Assembly: GCA_021325095.1 (NCBI GenBank)
Contig: JAJPHV010000112.1
Span: forward strand, 186,001-250,000
Source of the DNA: Chloroflexota bacterium
Lineage (GTDB): Bacteria > Chloroflexota > Anaerolineae > Aggregatilineales > UBA2796
DNA: 64,000 bases
Reading direction: 5' to 3'
In this document: positions 55,559 to 63,620 of the stretch, one piece after another
How the letters are laid out: every line of letters begins with the position of its first letter
Numbering within the stretch: position 1 is the stretch's first letter
Program-made: the position numbers and the translations under genes
The notes under the pieces: generated by a model
Databases searched by the model: none
Seen by the model: only the letters and a program-made list of their open reading frames with translations
What the model was told of the DNA's origin: nothing

Positions 55559-57007
55559 TTAGTGAGCCTCCTCGGGAAACAGTCGTATCTGATCCTGCGG
55601 CGGGACCGGCGGCAGCAGATACACGTCAACCGTTCCGCTCCATTCCTGGTAATCGTCGTCGCTGTAACCCAGGTCGATGACCAGCCCCTGCACGCCGCCA
55701 CCCACATCCGCCGCCATCGCCAGGCCGTAGCCCGGTACGTACATCTGCGTGCCGAGCGGGATGACCGAAGGATCGACGGCAGCCAGCCCTTTGCGCAACT
55801 TCTGGCCCGTTGCCGTCAGGCCATATTGCGGGTCGTCGGCGCTCTTGCCCGTTGAGGACGGTTTGTACGAGGCCACTCGCATTTTCAACACACGCCAGTA
55901 CTGGATGGGGCCATCGGGCGTGTCCAGCGCCTTGATCGTGACCTGGGTGCCGACGGCCACAATTTCGTCTTGCGCAGCCTGGATGACCACATTCTCGATG
56001 GGGGAACGGCTGACCTCCACGCCATCTTCACGGCGGATGCGTGTCACCTGCGCCACGATGCCCGGCTTGCCTGCCTGGATCACCTGCCGTGTATCGATGG
56101 GCTGGGCCGGATCGGCTTTGAGGATGTGTTTGAAGTCGAGCACCATTTGCTGGCCGATCAGGTCTTCTTCGGAGACGCGCACCACGCGCAGGGTCATGTT
56201 CGGGCTGATGGGTGTGTCGCCGTTCGGTATCACGTAATCCAGCCCGACCAGACCGAGGCCCGCCTCCGCCAGCGCCGCGTTGACCGTCTGGCCGTGTGTG
56301 CGAGTTGCCAGCGTGCGCCCATCGACCAGGATGGTGACGGGTACAGAACGGCGGATGGTGATCTGGCTGCCTTCAGCAAGCGCTGCGCCGGGATCAGGCG
56401 ATACCGAATCGCCCAGGTAGAGCATGATTCCGGCATCGTGCAGCGCCTCGCCGACAGTGCGATGGACGCTATAGAGTGTCGATTCCGCGCCGTTGTCGTC
56501 CAGTGGGATAGCATAAGCGCGCAGCACCAGAATGTGCTTGGGCGGTGTGGTGTACGGTTCGGCTTTCAGATCGGCGTTGTCAACGCGGATCAGGTCGTGT
56601 GCGCCGGGCGTGATGCCGGCCTGCGCCAGAATCTCACGCGGCTGGTTGGACTGCGTGAAGATGCGGCGCTGCTGCCCATCGGCCTCGACAATGACCGGGT
56701 GCGCCTTCTGGATCGTGACCGTCAGCCCGTTACGGATCGGGCTGTCGCCCGGTGGCGAGACCACATCCTGCGTCTCAAGCGACACTGAAAGCTCGTCCAG
56801 CAGACCGCCCACCGTCGATTGGTGAGTACGCGCCTCGAACGTGGTTCCATTCAAGTTGATCGTCACAGTCTGGGCTGTCGCCAGATAGATCCCGCCCAGC
56901 AGGGCTGCCAGAAGAATAAGCAGCAGAACAAGCGGGTGGGTGAGCAAACGTAACCCTCGCCTGAGCGTGGCGCTGAGTGGAGAACGCCATCGGGGCGGAG
57001 TCTGCAC
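55559..57007 (-). CDS. DUF348/G5/3D-domain cell-wall protein (YabE/Rpf-like)
   Basis: 482 residues. A cytoplasmic head and one membrane helix (about 23-45) precede three DUF348 (ubiquitin-like) repeats (about 48-275; VTINLNGTTFEARTHQSTV is the first). A G5 domain follows (about 275-355; VVIQAAQDEIVAVGT), then a C-terminal 3D domain (about 380-470). There AADVGGGVQGLVIDLGY holds the Asp residues that give the fold its name and its lytic-type site. Such proteins remodel peptidoglycan, as in YabE or resuscitation-promoting factors. The gene lies 2 bases before rsmA, an arrangement often seen as yabE-ksgA. Confidence 0.88.
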   Translation of the reverse strand: MQTPPRWRSPLSATLRRGLRLLTHPLVLLLILLAALLGGIYLATAQTVTINLNGTTFEARTHQSTVGGLLDELSVSLETQDVVSPPGDSPIRNGLTVTIQKAHPVIVEADGQQRRIFTQSNQPREILAQAGITPGAHDLIRVDNADLKAEPYTTPPKHILVLRAYAIPLDDNGAESTLYSVHRTVGEALHDAGIMLYLGDSVSPDPGAALAEGSQITIRRSVPVTILVDGRTLATRTHGQTVNAALAEAGLGLVGLDYVIPNGDTPISPNMTLRVVRVSEEDLIGQQMVLDFKHILKADPAQPIDTRQVIQAGKPGIVAQVTRIRREDGVEVSRSPIENVVIQAAQDEIVAVGTQVTIKALDTPDGPIQYWRVLKMRVASYKPSSTGKSADDPQYGLTATGQKLRKGLAAVDPSVIPLGTQMYVPGYGLAMAADVGGGVQGLVIDLGYSDDDYQEWSGTVDVYLLPPVPPQDQIRLFPEEAH

Positions 57008-57027
57008 GGATTGGTTTCCTGGTCACA

Positions 57028-57162
57028 GTTATCGGCAAGGAGATGAAGGCGGGTGATCTTGCGGCACCCAGGGTGATTTCCTTAGCGGTGCTTCCTTTCG
57101 GACCTGGCGCGGTTCGGAAGCCCTGCCGCGCAAGGCCCGCCCTCATCTCCTTGCCGATAACC
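57028..57162 (-). ncRNA. ffs: Signal recognition particle RNA (4.5S-like, small bacterial type)
   Basis: The minus strand begins GGTTATCGGCAAGGAGATG and ends with a near-perfect complement, a long terminal stem. Internally CTTGCG/CGCAAG and GGCAGGG/CCCTGGGTGCC continue the rod. The SRP helix 8 signature CCAGGTCCGAAAGGAAGCA lies at about 57107-57088, with the 3' side near GGGTGC. The length is about 135 nt. It pairs with Ffh to target nascent proteins. The ends are set by the limits of the complementarity. It sits between the RodZ-like and G5/3D-domain genes. Confidence 0.88.
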
Positions 57163-57238
57163 AACGGGTTACGTCAACGGGCCGAATCGTATCAGACCGG
57201 AGGGGGTTTGTCAAACCCGGCAGGAGGCGACCCTCCAA

Positions 57239-58540
57239 TTACTTCGGCCTGGTTTCGCCGCCTTCGGGCGTGGACGTTTCACGCGGCAGGAACAAGGGCG
57301 TATTGCTTGGCGTAAAGGTCATTGAGGGCGTAAAGGTGATGGTCGGCGTCGGCGTATTGGTGGAGGTACGGGTCAGCGTCGGCGTGCTGGTAAGCGAAGG
57401 GGTCAGGGTAATGGTCGGCGTTGTGGTCGGCGTCGGTGTTTTGGTGATGGTCGGCGTCAGCGTATCCGTGGGCGTCGGCGGGAAGGTTGGCAGTGGGGTA
57501 GAGGTAGGGTATGCGAGCGGTTTGCCCGTTGGCGTCAATGAAAACGTCGCCTGTGGCGACGTAGAGACGGGCTTTACACTTGCAGCGCCTGACGTATTGG
57601 GCGAGTTCGCGGCGGGCCTGGGCGGTGCGGTTGGCGAGGCTTGTATCGTGCCGCCTGCCGTAAAAGTCTGGTCAACGATCTGGCCGCGTGCACCCAGGAT
57701 GCCCAGGTCTTGCCCATTGACCACCGCGTGCACGCCGACGGCGTTCGCCGCCCGGACTTGCACGCTGTTTCCCTGGTATTGGAGCATAGAATTGGGCGCT
57801 GCCGATCCGATGTAGCTGACCTGCCCATCGACAATGACCCGTATCCAGGTGCGTTCCGTAATCTGCAACTGCACGGTGACGCCGCTGGCCGCAGCAGCAG
57901 TCGGCTGCGCATTCGGAATGGGCAGCGGTGTTGGGCGAACGGGCGTGGCCGTCGGCGCGGGCGTGTTAGTAACGGGTGCGGTTGGGGATGCCTCGCGCGG
58001 CAGCGGGCTGAGGATGACGCTGCCGCTTGCGTTCTGCGCCAGGAAGGACTGAAGACCCTGCACGCCAAACAGCAGGACAACCGCAAAGATCGCCAGCCCG
58101 AACAGGCCGATGACCAGGGTCGTCAGCCAGGATCGACTGCGGCGGCGTTCGGGTTTTTCCACAACAGCCGGTGGTGGCGGCGGCACGTAGGGCGCAGAAG
58201 GGGGCGATTGTATCTGGACAGTCTGTGTCCGGCGTGGAGCGGAGGTTGGCGTGAGCGGAGCCTCGCCAGGTTCGACCCGCCGCCCACGCCGGCGCCCGCC
58301 TTGCAGCGCGGCGTCGTAGCGTGAGACCATCAGGTCGCCGTCCAGCCCCAGGAAACGTGCGTAATTTCTCAAAAAACCACGTGCCTGGACGGGCGACGGC
58401 AACGCCGCGTAATTGCCCTGCTCGAGCGCCTCCAGAAACTTGGCGCGAATACGTATCTGCTGCTCGACCTGATCCAGAGTCAAATCGCGCCCTTGTCGGG
58501 CCTCACGTAACTCACTTCCCAGGGCTTCCGCATCAGACAT
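57239..58540 (-). CDS. RodZ-like helix-turn-helix membrane protein with Thr/Pro tail
   Basis: 433 residues. An N-terminal RodZ-type helix-turn-helix (SELREARQGRDLTLDQVEQQ, then FLEALEQGNYAALPSPVQAR, about 8-55) precedes a Pro-rich linker and one membrane helix (about 140-162, LTTLVIGLFGLAIFAVVLLF). The outer part carries a DUF4115-like beta domain (about 220-300; TERTWIRVIVDGQVSYIG) and ends in a TPT/TxTP stalk (about 345-420). RodZ links MreB to the membrane and controls cell shape. The long Thr/Pro tail is unusual. It begins 41 bases after rplI. Confidence 0.82.
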   Translation of the reverse strand: MSDAEALGSELREARQGRDLTLDQVEQQIRIRAKFLEALEQGNYAALPSPVQARGFLRNYARFLGLDGDLMVSRYDAALQGGRRRGRRVEPGEAPLTPTSAPRRTQTVQIQSPPSAPYVPPPPPAVVEKPERRRSRSWLTTLVIGLFGLAIFAVVLLFGVQGLQSFLAQNASGSVILSPLPREASPTAPVTNTPAPTATPVRPTPLPIPNAQPTAAAASGVTVQLQITERTWIRVIVDGQVSYIGSAAPNSMLQYQGNSVQVRAANAVGVHAVVNGQDLGILGARGQIVDQTFTAGGTIQASPTAPPRPAANSPNTSGAASVKPVSTSPQATFSLTPTGKPLAYPTSTPLPTFPPTPTDTLTPTITKTPTPTTTPTITLTPSLTSTPTLTRTSTNTPTPTITFTPSMTFTPSNTPLFLPRETSTPEGGETRPK

Positions 58541-58581
58541 GCAATTCGAGTCTCAATTGAGCGGGCCGCACATGGCGGGTA

Positions 58582-59157
58582 TTATTCTGCTGTTTCTGCT
58601 GTCTCGGCAGGAGCGGATTCAGCCGTCCCTTCGGCGGGCCCGGATTCGGCAGCAGTCTCAGCCGGTGCGGCTTCGGCCTGTGGCCCGGCCTGCGCGGCCA
58701 GGTATGGCCCAACTTCCTCTTCGCGCAGCACAACCACGTGGATCGTCGGCGACACCTCGCCCATGCGTACCGGTATGTCGTAGCGGCCCAGTTCACGGAT
58801 CGGGCGCTCGCTGATACGGCGGCGGTTGATGTCCAGGCCAGTCTTCTTGAGCAGTGCATCCTTAATCATCTGGCTGGTGATCGAGCCGTACAGCTTGTTG
58901 TTGCTGCCCGCCTTCATGCCGAAAACGAGTTCCACCCCATCGATCTGGCGGGCCGCTTCGTTGACCTTCTCGTTGTAGGCCGCACGGTTGGCTGCCGCCT
59001 GGGCGCGCAGATCGCTCAACTGCTGAAGATTGGCTTGCGTGGCCGGGATCGCCATCTTTTTGGGAATCAGCCAGTTACGGGCAAAACCATCCGACACGTT
59101 GACTACCTCGCCGGTGACGCCGTGCTTATACACATCCTGGGTCAGGATAACCTTCAT
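58582..59157 (-). CDS. rplI: 50S ribosomal protein L9
   Basis: 191 residues from ATG 59157, with GGAAGGA 10 bases upstream. MKVILTQDVYKHGVTGEVVN (1-20) and ARNWLIPKKMAIPAT are the L9 signature. A long connecting helix and the C-terminal domain (about 75-148) follow. It binds 23S rRNA. An unusual Ala/Glu/Pro-rich tail of about 40 residues extends beyond the normal end, rich in PAET-like repeats and likely disordered. Confidence 0.95.
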   Translation of the reverse strand: MKVILTQDVYKHGVTGEVVNVSDGFARNWLIPKKMAIPATQANLQQLSDLRAQAAANRAAYNEKVNEAARQIDGVELVFGMKAGSNNKLYGSITSQMIKDALLKKTGLDINRRRISERPIRELGRYDIPVRMGEVSPTIHVVVLREEEVGPYLAAQAGPQAEAAPAETAAESGPAEGTAESAPAETAETAE

Positions 59158-59283
59158 TGCTGCTTTGTCCTTCCAAACGTCTATCACCCGGTCTTGCGAA
59201 AGGTTGCGCTATCTTACCCTAAAGCCCCCTGCCTATCAAGGCACAATCCGGGACAGGCGTGCCGGGGCGAACCGCCTTCTGCA

Positions 59284-60018
59284 CTACCCGACCCGCCGTA
59301 CAAAATCCACGAACGCCTGGAAGAGCGATAGCATCTGCGCGTTGGCATGGAACATATCTTCGGGATGCCACTGGACGCCCAGGGCGAAATGCTCGTTGTG
59401 CCCCTCGATGCCCTCCACAATGCCGTCCGGCGCGCAGGCGACGGGCCGGAACGCCTCGGCCACTTTTGCGACCGCCTGGTGATGAAAACTGTTCACCCCG
59501 GCCTGCGTGCCGAGGATGCTCGCCAGCCGCGAATCGGGCACGATCTCGACGGTGTGGGTGATCTCCTGCCGCCGGTGGTAGTCGTCGTAGTTGAATTCGT
59601 GCTGGATCGCGCCAGGAACCTGGTCGCCAATGTGCTGGATCAGCGTGCCGCCAAAGGCGACATTCAACACCTGCATTCCCCGGCAGATCGCCAGCAGGGG
59701 CTGGTGCGTCTCTATGGCCCGCCGTGCGAGCGTGATCTCCACCTCGTCGCGCAGGTCGTCGGGCGGCTCCGATTTTGGATGGCGCTCCTGCCCATAGCGC
59801 GCCGGGTTCATGTCGTCGCCGCCGACCAGCATGATCGCGTCCAGGCGGCTGCGCGCCGTTTCCAATGCCTCGCCCGTTGGTAGCGGCAGCAGCACCGGCA
59901 CTGCTCCTGCCGCTTCAAGCGCCTTTACGTAGCCATGATAGGTAACGAAGCGCGGGCGCTGCTGCGGCGGGAAGGTGTCCTGAAAGCAGGGAATCCCGAT
60001 CAAAGGCTTCTCAATCAT
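59284..60018 (-). CDS. Class I glutamine amidotransferase-like hydrolase (PuuD type)
   Basis: 244 residues from ATG 60018, rather than the TTG at 60024. PLLAICRGMQVLNVAFGGTL (about 107-126) contains the nucleophile Cys, NSFHHQAVA the His region, and GVQWHPEDM (about 220-228) the His-x-Glu. MLVGGDDMNPARY is a PuuD-type motif. It is probably a gamma-glutamyl-GABA hydrolase of putrescine breakdown, or a related gamma-glutamyl hydrolase. No other puu gene is nearby. Confidence 0.87.
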   Translation of the reverse strand: MIEKPLIGIPCFQDTFPPQQRPRFVTYHGYVKALEAAGAVPVLLPLPTGEALETARSRLDAIMLVGGDDMNPARYGQERHPKSEPPDDLRDEVEITLARRAIETHQPLLAICRGMQVLNVAFGGTLIQHIGDQVPGAIQHEFNYDDYHRRQEITHTVEIVPDSRLASILGTQAGVNSFHHQAVAKVAEAFRPVACAPDGIVEGIEGHNEHFALGVQWHPEDMFHANAQMLSLFQAFVDFVRRVG

Positions 60019-60065
60019 GCGCAAAAGTCCTGGCTTTGGGGAATTGTGGAAATGAAGTATACCCC

Positions 60066-60093
60066 TTGTACATCCTCACAGGTAGGATAGAAT
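60066..60093 (+). promoter_or_regulatory. Promoter of the branched-chain amino acid transporter operon
   Basis: TTGTAC (60066-60071), 16 bases, TAGAAT (60088-60093), 48 bases before the livG start. Confidence 0.6.
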
Positions 60094-60140
60094 TCAGAGT
60101 GCATTGACCTTTTAACTTCACGAGCGCGTATAGAGGCATT

Positions 60141-60935
60141 TTGTCCGCTGAGTCGATCCTTAGTATCCACAGCCTCTCCAAGTCATTTCGCGGTCTGGTG
60201 GCCCTGCATGACGTCACGCTTGAACTGCGCCCCGGCGAGATTCACGGCATCATCGGGCCGAATGGTGCAGGCAAGACCACGCTTTTCAACTGCCTGACCG
60301 GGGCGCTGGCCCCTACGGCGGGGGAAATTCACTTCCGGGGCCGGAACATCGCCGGGCTGCCGACGCCTGCCATCGCCCGGCTCGGCATCGCCCGGACGTT
60401 TCAGAACATCCGCTTGTTTGGCACGCTTTCGGTGCTGGACAACGTGCGGGTAGCACAGCAGTTGCGCACCAACTTCAATCTGCTCGAAGTATTCGCCAGC
60501 CTGCCGGCCTTTCACCGCAAAGAGACTGACATCCGCGACTTTGCCTTCCAACTGCTGGACACCTTTGGCCTGAGTGAACATTGGGATCAACAGGCCATGA
60601 ACCTGCCCTACGGCGCACAGCGGCGGCTGGAAATGGCGCGGGCGCTGGCGACCCAGCCTATCGTGCTGCTGCTTGACGAACCCGCCGCCGGGATGAACGA
60701 AACCGAGACCGATACGCTCCACCAGATGATCCAGACGGTGCGCGAACAGTTCAAGGTCAGCATTATCCTGGTCGAACACGATATGCGCCTGATCATGAAC
60801 CTGTGTGACCGGGTGATGGTGCTCAACTACGGCGAGGTGATCGCGCACGGCACGCCCGCCGAGATTCGTCAGAACGCCGCCGTGATCGAGTCGTACCTGG
60901 GGAAGACCGAACATGCCGCCCATGTTGCAAGTTGA
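60141..60935 (+). CDS. livG: Branched-chain amino acid ABC transporter ATP-binding protein LivG
   Basis: 264 residues from TTG 60141, with AGAGG 4 bases upstream. Walker A GPNGAGKTTLFNCLTG (about 38-53), ARTFQNIRLFGTLSVLDNV (about 81-99), signature LPYGAQRRLEMARAL (about 155-169), and Walker B VLLLDEPAAGMNETE (about 175-189) are present. The length and the FQNIRLF segment place it in the LivG rather than LivF group. It powers import of leucine, isoleucine and valine or related amides. It overlaps livF by 23 bases. Confidence 0.92.
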   Translation: MSAESILSIHSLSKSFRGLVALHDVTLELRPGEIHGIIGPNGAGKTTLFNCLTGALAPTAGEIHFRGRNIAGLPTPAIARLGIARTFQNIRLFGTLSVLDNVRVAQQLRTNFNLLEVFASLPAFHRKETDIRDFAFQLLDTFGLSEHWDQQAMNLPYGAQRRLEMARALATQPIVLLLDEPAAGMNETETDTLHQMIQTVREQFKVSIILVEHDMRLIMNLCDRVMVLNYGEVIAHGTPAEIRQNAAVIESYLGKTEHAAHVAS

Positions 60936-61632
60936 GAACGTCGAGGTCTACTACGGCAAGATTCAGGCGCTCAAGGGTGTCTCGCTCGTCGTGCAGCCTG
61001 GCGAACTGGTGGCACTGATCGGTTCCAACGGCGCGGGCAAATCGACCATGCTGCGCACCATCTCCGGGCTGCTGCGGCCCCGGCAGGGCAGCATCACCTA
61101 CGAGGGGCAGCGCATCGACAGAATCGCGCCGTACCAGATCGTGCGGTTGGGGCTGGCACACTGCCCGGAAGGGCGGCGTATCTTCGGACGGCTGACCGTC
61201 GCGGAAAACCTGCGGCTGGGGGCTGTCACACGCACCTCGGCGGCAGAGATCGAGCGCAGCCGGGCACAGGTCTACGAGTTGTTTCCGCGCCTGCAAGAGC
61301 GCAGCAACCAGCTCGCCAGCACGCTCTCCGGCGGCGAACAGCAGATGCTGGCAATCGGGCGGGCGCTGATGAGCGAGCCAAAGCTGCTGCTGCTGGACGA
61401 GCCATCACTGGGACTCGCGCCGATGCTGGTCACGCAGATTTTCAAGACCATTCAGAATATCCGGCAGCGCGGCGGTACGATCCTGCTGGTGGAGCAGAAC
61501 GCGCGGCAAGCGTTAAACATCGCGGATCGGGCTTACGTGATCGAGACGGGTAAGGTCGTCCTGGAGGGTAGCGCCGCCGAACTGCGCGCCAACCCACAGG
61601 TCGAACACGCCTACCTGGGCGGCGTGGCGTGA
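60913..61632 (+). CDS. livF: Branched-chain amino acid ABC transporter ATP-binding protein LivF
   Basis: 239 residues. GSNGAGKSTMLRTISG (about 37-52), CPEGRRIFGRLTVAENL (about 84-100), LSGGEQQMLAIGRAL (about 138-152) and LLLDEPSLGLAP (about 159-170) match LivF. It overlaps livG by 23 bases, so the two are coupled. A dispersed repeat separates it from the next gene. Confidence 0.93.
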   Translation: MPPMLQVENVEVYYGKIQALKGVSLVVQPGELVALIGSNGAGKSTMLRTISGLLRPRQGSITYEGQRIDRIAPYQIVRLGLAHCPEGRRIFGRLTVAENLRLGAVTRTSAAEIERSRAQVYELFPRLQERSNQLASTLSGGEQQMLAIGRALMSEPKLLLLDEPSLGLAPMLVTQIFKTIQNIRQRGGTILLVEQNARQALNIADRAYVIETGKVVLEGSAAELRANPQVEHAYLGGVA

Positions 61633-61634
61633 GA

Positions 61635-61681
61635 TGGAAGAACCTCACCCCGGCCCTTCTCCAACTGGAGAGGGGCGAGGT
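61635..61681. repeat. Dispersed C/G-rich hairpin repeat, copy 3 (opposite orientation)
   Basis: AACCTCACCCCGGCCCTTCTCC followed by a short loop and GGAGAGGGGCGAGG. It is the reverse orientation of the unit at 26326 and 62574 and lies inside the liv operon, so it does not appear to block transcription. Confidence 0.7.
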
Positions 61682-61701
61682 AAACGAAGGCAGGTGACTT
61701 G

Positions 61702-62568
61702 ATGCGAGTCGGAGTCGTATTTCCGCAAACCGAGATCGGCAACGATCCGGTTGCCATTCGGGATTACGCCCAGGCTGTCGAAGGCATGGGCTACCAGCAC
61801 ATCCTGGCTTTCGATCACGTCCTGGGTGCGAGTACGACCAACCGCCCCAACTGGCGGCGCGCTTACACCAGCAAGACGCCTTTTCACGAGGTCTTTGTGT
61901 TGTTCGGCTATCTGGCGGGCCTGACCCGGAACGTGGAACTGGTAACGGGCATCCTGATCCTGCCGCAGCGACAGACGGCCCTGGTCGCCAAGCAGGCCGC
62001 CGAGGTGGACGTTCTGAGCCAGGGGCGGCTGCGGTTGGGGATCGGCATCGGCTGGAACGACGTTGAGTACGAGGCGCTTGGCGAGGACTTCCACACGCGG
62101 GGAGCGCGCAGCGAGGAACAGATCGCTGTGCTCCGAGCGCTCTGGACGCAGGAAGTGGTCGATTTTCACGGGCGCTGGCATCATATTCCAGAGGCAGGCA
62201 TCAACCCGCTCCCCGTGCAGCGGCCCATCCCAATCTGGTTTGGCGGCGGGGCAGAAACTGTCCTGAAGCGGATCGGGAGGCTGGGCGACGGTTGGCTCCC
62301 GCAGTTGCCGCCCGACGATGATATGCGGGCGATGATTGGCCGCCTGCACGACTATGCCCGTGCTGCGGGCCGACAGCCGGGCAACATCGGCATTGAAGCG
62401 CGCTTATCCCTGAGCAGGACACCCGAATCTGAGTGGGCTGCGTTTGTGGAGGCGTGGCGCGGGCTGGGCGCGACTCATCTGGATGTCAACACGATGGACG
62501 TGGGGCTGAAGACGCCGCAGGAACACATCGACAAACTGCGCTACGTCAAGAACACGCTGGGTCTGTAG
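61702..62568 (+). CDS. LLM-class (F420-dependent-type) oxidoreductase
   Basis: 288 residues from ATG 61702. The luciferase-like fold begins MRVGVVFPQTEIG and has HILAFDHVLG (about 33-42), LVTGILILPQRQTALVAKQA (about 77-96) and RLRLGIGIGWNDVEYEALG (about 109-127). It also has PIPIWFGGGAETVLKRIGRL (about 176-195). This pattern fits F420-dependent enzymes of the LLM class rather than FMN monooxygenases, but the cofactor cannot be proven from sequence alone. It is unusual inside a liv operon and may act on the imported compound. Confidence 0.83.
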   Translation: MRVGVVFPQTEIGNDPVAIRDYAQAVEGMGYQHILAFDHVLGASTTNRPNWRRAYTSKTPFHEVFVLFGYLAGLTRNVELVTGILILPQRQTALVAKQAAEVDVLSQGRLRLGIGIGWNDVEYEALGEDFHTRGARSEEQIAVLRALWTQEVVDFHGRWHHIPEAGINPLPVQRPIPIWFGGGAETVLKRIGRLGDGWLPQLPPDDDMRAMIGRLHDYARAAGRQPGNIGIEARLSLSRTPESEWAAFVEAWRGLGATHLDVNTMDVGLKTPQEHIDKLRYVKNTLGL

Positions 62569-62622
62569 CTCACCCGTCGATTCCCCTCTCTGCGAAGCGG
62601 AGAGGGGGCAGGGGGTGAGGTA
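62569..62622. repeat. Dispersed C/G-rich hairpin repeat, copy 4
   Basis: ATTCCCCTCTCTGCGAAGC then GGAGAGGGGGCAGGGGGTGAGGT. It shares almost the whole unit with the copy at 47911. It lies between the LLM oxidoreductase and livH genes. Confidence 0.8.
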
Positions 62623-62645
62623 AACTTTGCACGAAGTTGAACACC

Positions 62646-63620
62646 ATGAACCTGACCAATTACGCTCTGCAACAAATCCTGAACGCCCTGAGCATCGGCA
62701 GCCTGTATGCGCTGATGGCCGTCGGTCTGGCGATGGTCTTCGGCATTTTGCGCCTGATCAACTTCGCGCATGGCGACGTGATGATGGTCGCTGCTTACAT
62801 CGCCTTCTTCTGCCTGAGCGCGAAGATGCCGCTGTGGTTGACCGTGATCATCATGGTGGTGGGCACGGTGCTGGTCGGCATCGTGATGGAGCGTGTCGCT
62901 TATCGCCCCATCCGCAACGCACCCGCCATCGCCGCGCTACTGACCTCGTTCGCTGTCGGCCAGATATTGCAGAACGGCACGTTGCTGACGACACGCTTCG
63001 CCAGCAAGCCCGTCCAGATTGCCTTCCCTGCGCCGCCCGAACTGAGCGGAACGGTTGCCCTCGGCGCGCTTGGCGTTTCCAGGGTGAACTTGATCGCCTT
63101 CCTGGTCGGGCCGATCCTGCTGGCGCTGCTGACGCTGTTCATCACCCGCACCACACTCGGCCTGTCGATGCGCGCCACCGCCGAGGACATCGGCGCCGCA
63201 CAGTTGATGGGCATCGATACCAACCGGGTGATCGTCCTGGCCTTTGTGCTTGGCGCGGGGCTTGCCAGCATCGCCGGGCTGCTCTACGCGGTGCAAGCCG
63301 GGCAGATCAATCCCTACCTCGGCTTTACGCCCGTCCTCAAGGCGTTTATCGCGGCGGTCATCGGCGGTTTTGGCAGCATCAGCGGGGCGATGCTGGGCGG
63401 CTACGCGCTCGGCTTCCTGGAGGTGCTGCTGACGGCGCTGCCCGGCCTGGGCGACATCCTGCCCGCGTCCAGCACCAATCCGGCGCTGATCGCGTTCTTT
63501 AAGACGTACCTGCCCGGCACGCTGACCAGCTACCGGGATGCGTTCGTATTCGTGATCCTGATCCTGATCTTGTTATTCCGTCCGGGTGGCATCCTGGGGA
63601 CGGCGGAAACGCGACGATGA
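62646..63620 (+). CDS. livH: Branched-chain amino acid ABC transporter permease LivH
   Basis: 324 residues from ATG 62646 (an in-frame TTG at 62637 is an alternative). About eight membrane helices are evident; IGSLYALMAVGLAMVFGILRLINFAHGD near the start is the LivH signature. The EAA-like loop LSMRATAEDIGAAQLMGID (about 176-194) contacts the ATPases. It forms the membrane channel with LivM, whose start overlaps its stop by 4 bases. Confidence 0.94.
   Translation: MNLTNYALQQILNALSIGSLYALMAVGLAMVFGILRLINFAHGDVMMVAAYIAFFCLSAKMPLWLTVIIMVVGTVLVGIVMERVAYRPIRNAPAIAALLTSFAVGQILQNGTLLTTRFASKPVQIAFPAPPELSGTVALGALGVSRVNLIAFLVGPILLALLTLFITRTTLGLSMRATAEDIGAAQLMGIDTNRVIVLAFVLGAGLASIAGLLYAVQAGQINPYLGFTPVLKAFIAAVIGGFGSISGAMLGGYALGFLEVLLTALPGLGDILPASSTNPALIAFFKTYLPGTLTSYRDAFVFVILILILLFRPGGILGTAETRR

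Noticed and set aside
57028..57162. Riboswitch (for example c-di-AMP) upstream of the G5/3D-domain gene
   Set aside because: Such riboswitches often precede wall-lytic genes, but the sequence carries the SRP helix 8 signature and a rod-like fold instead.
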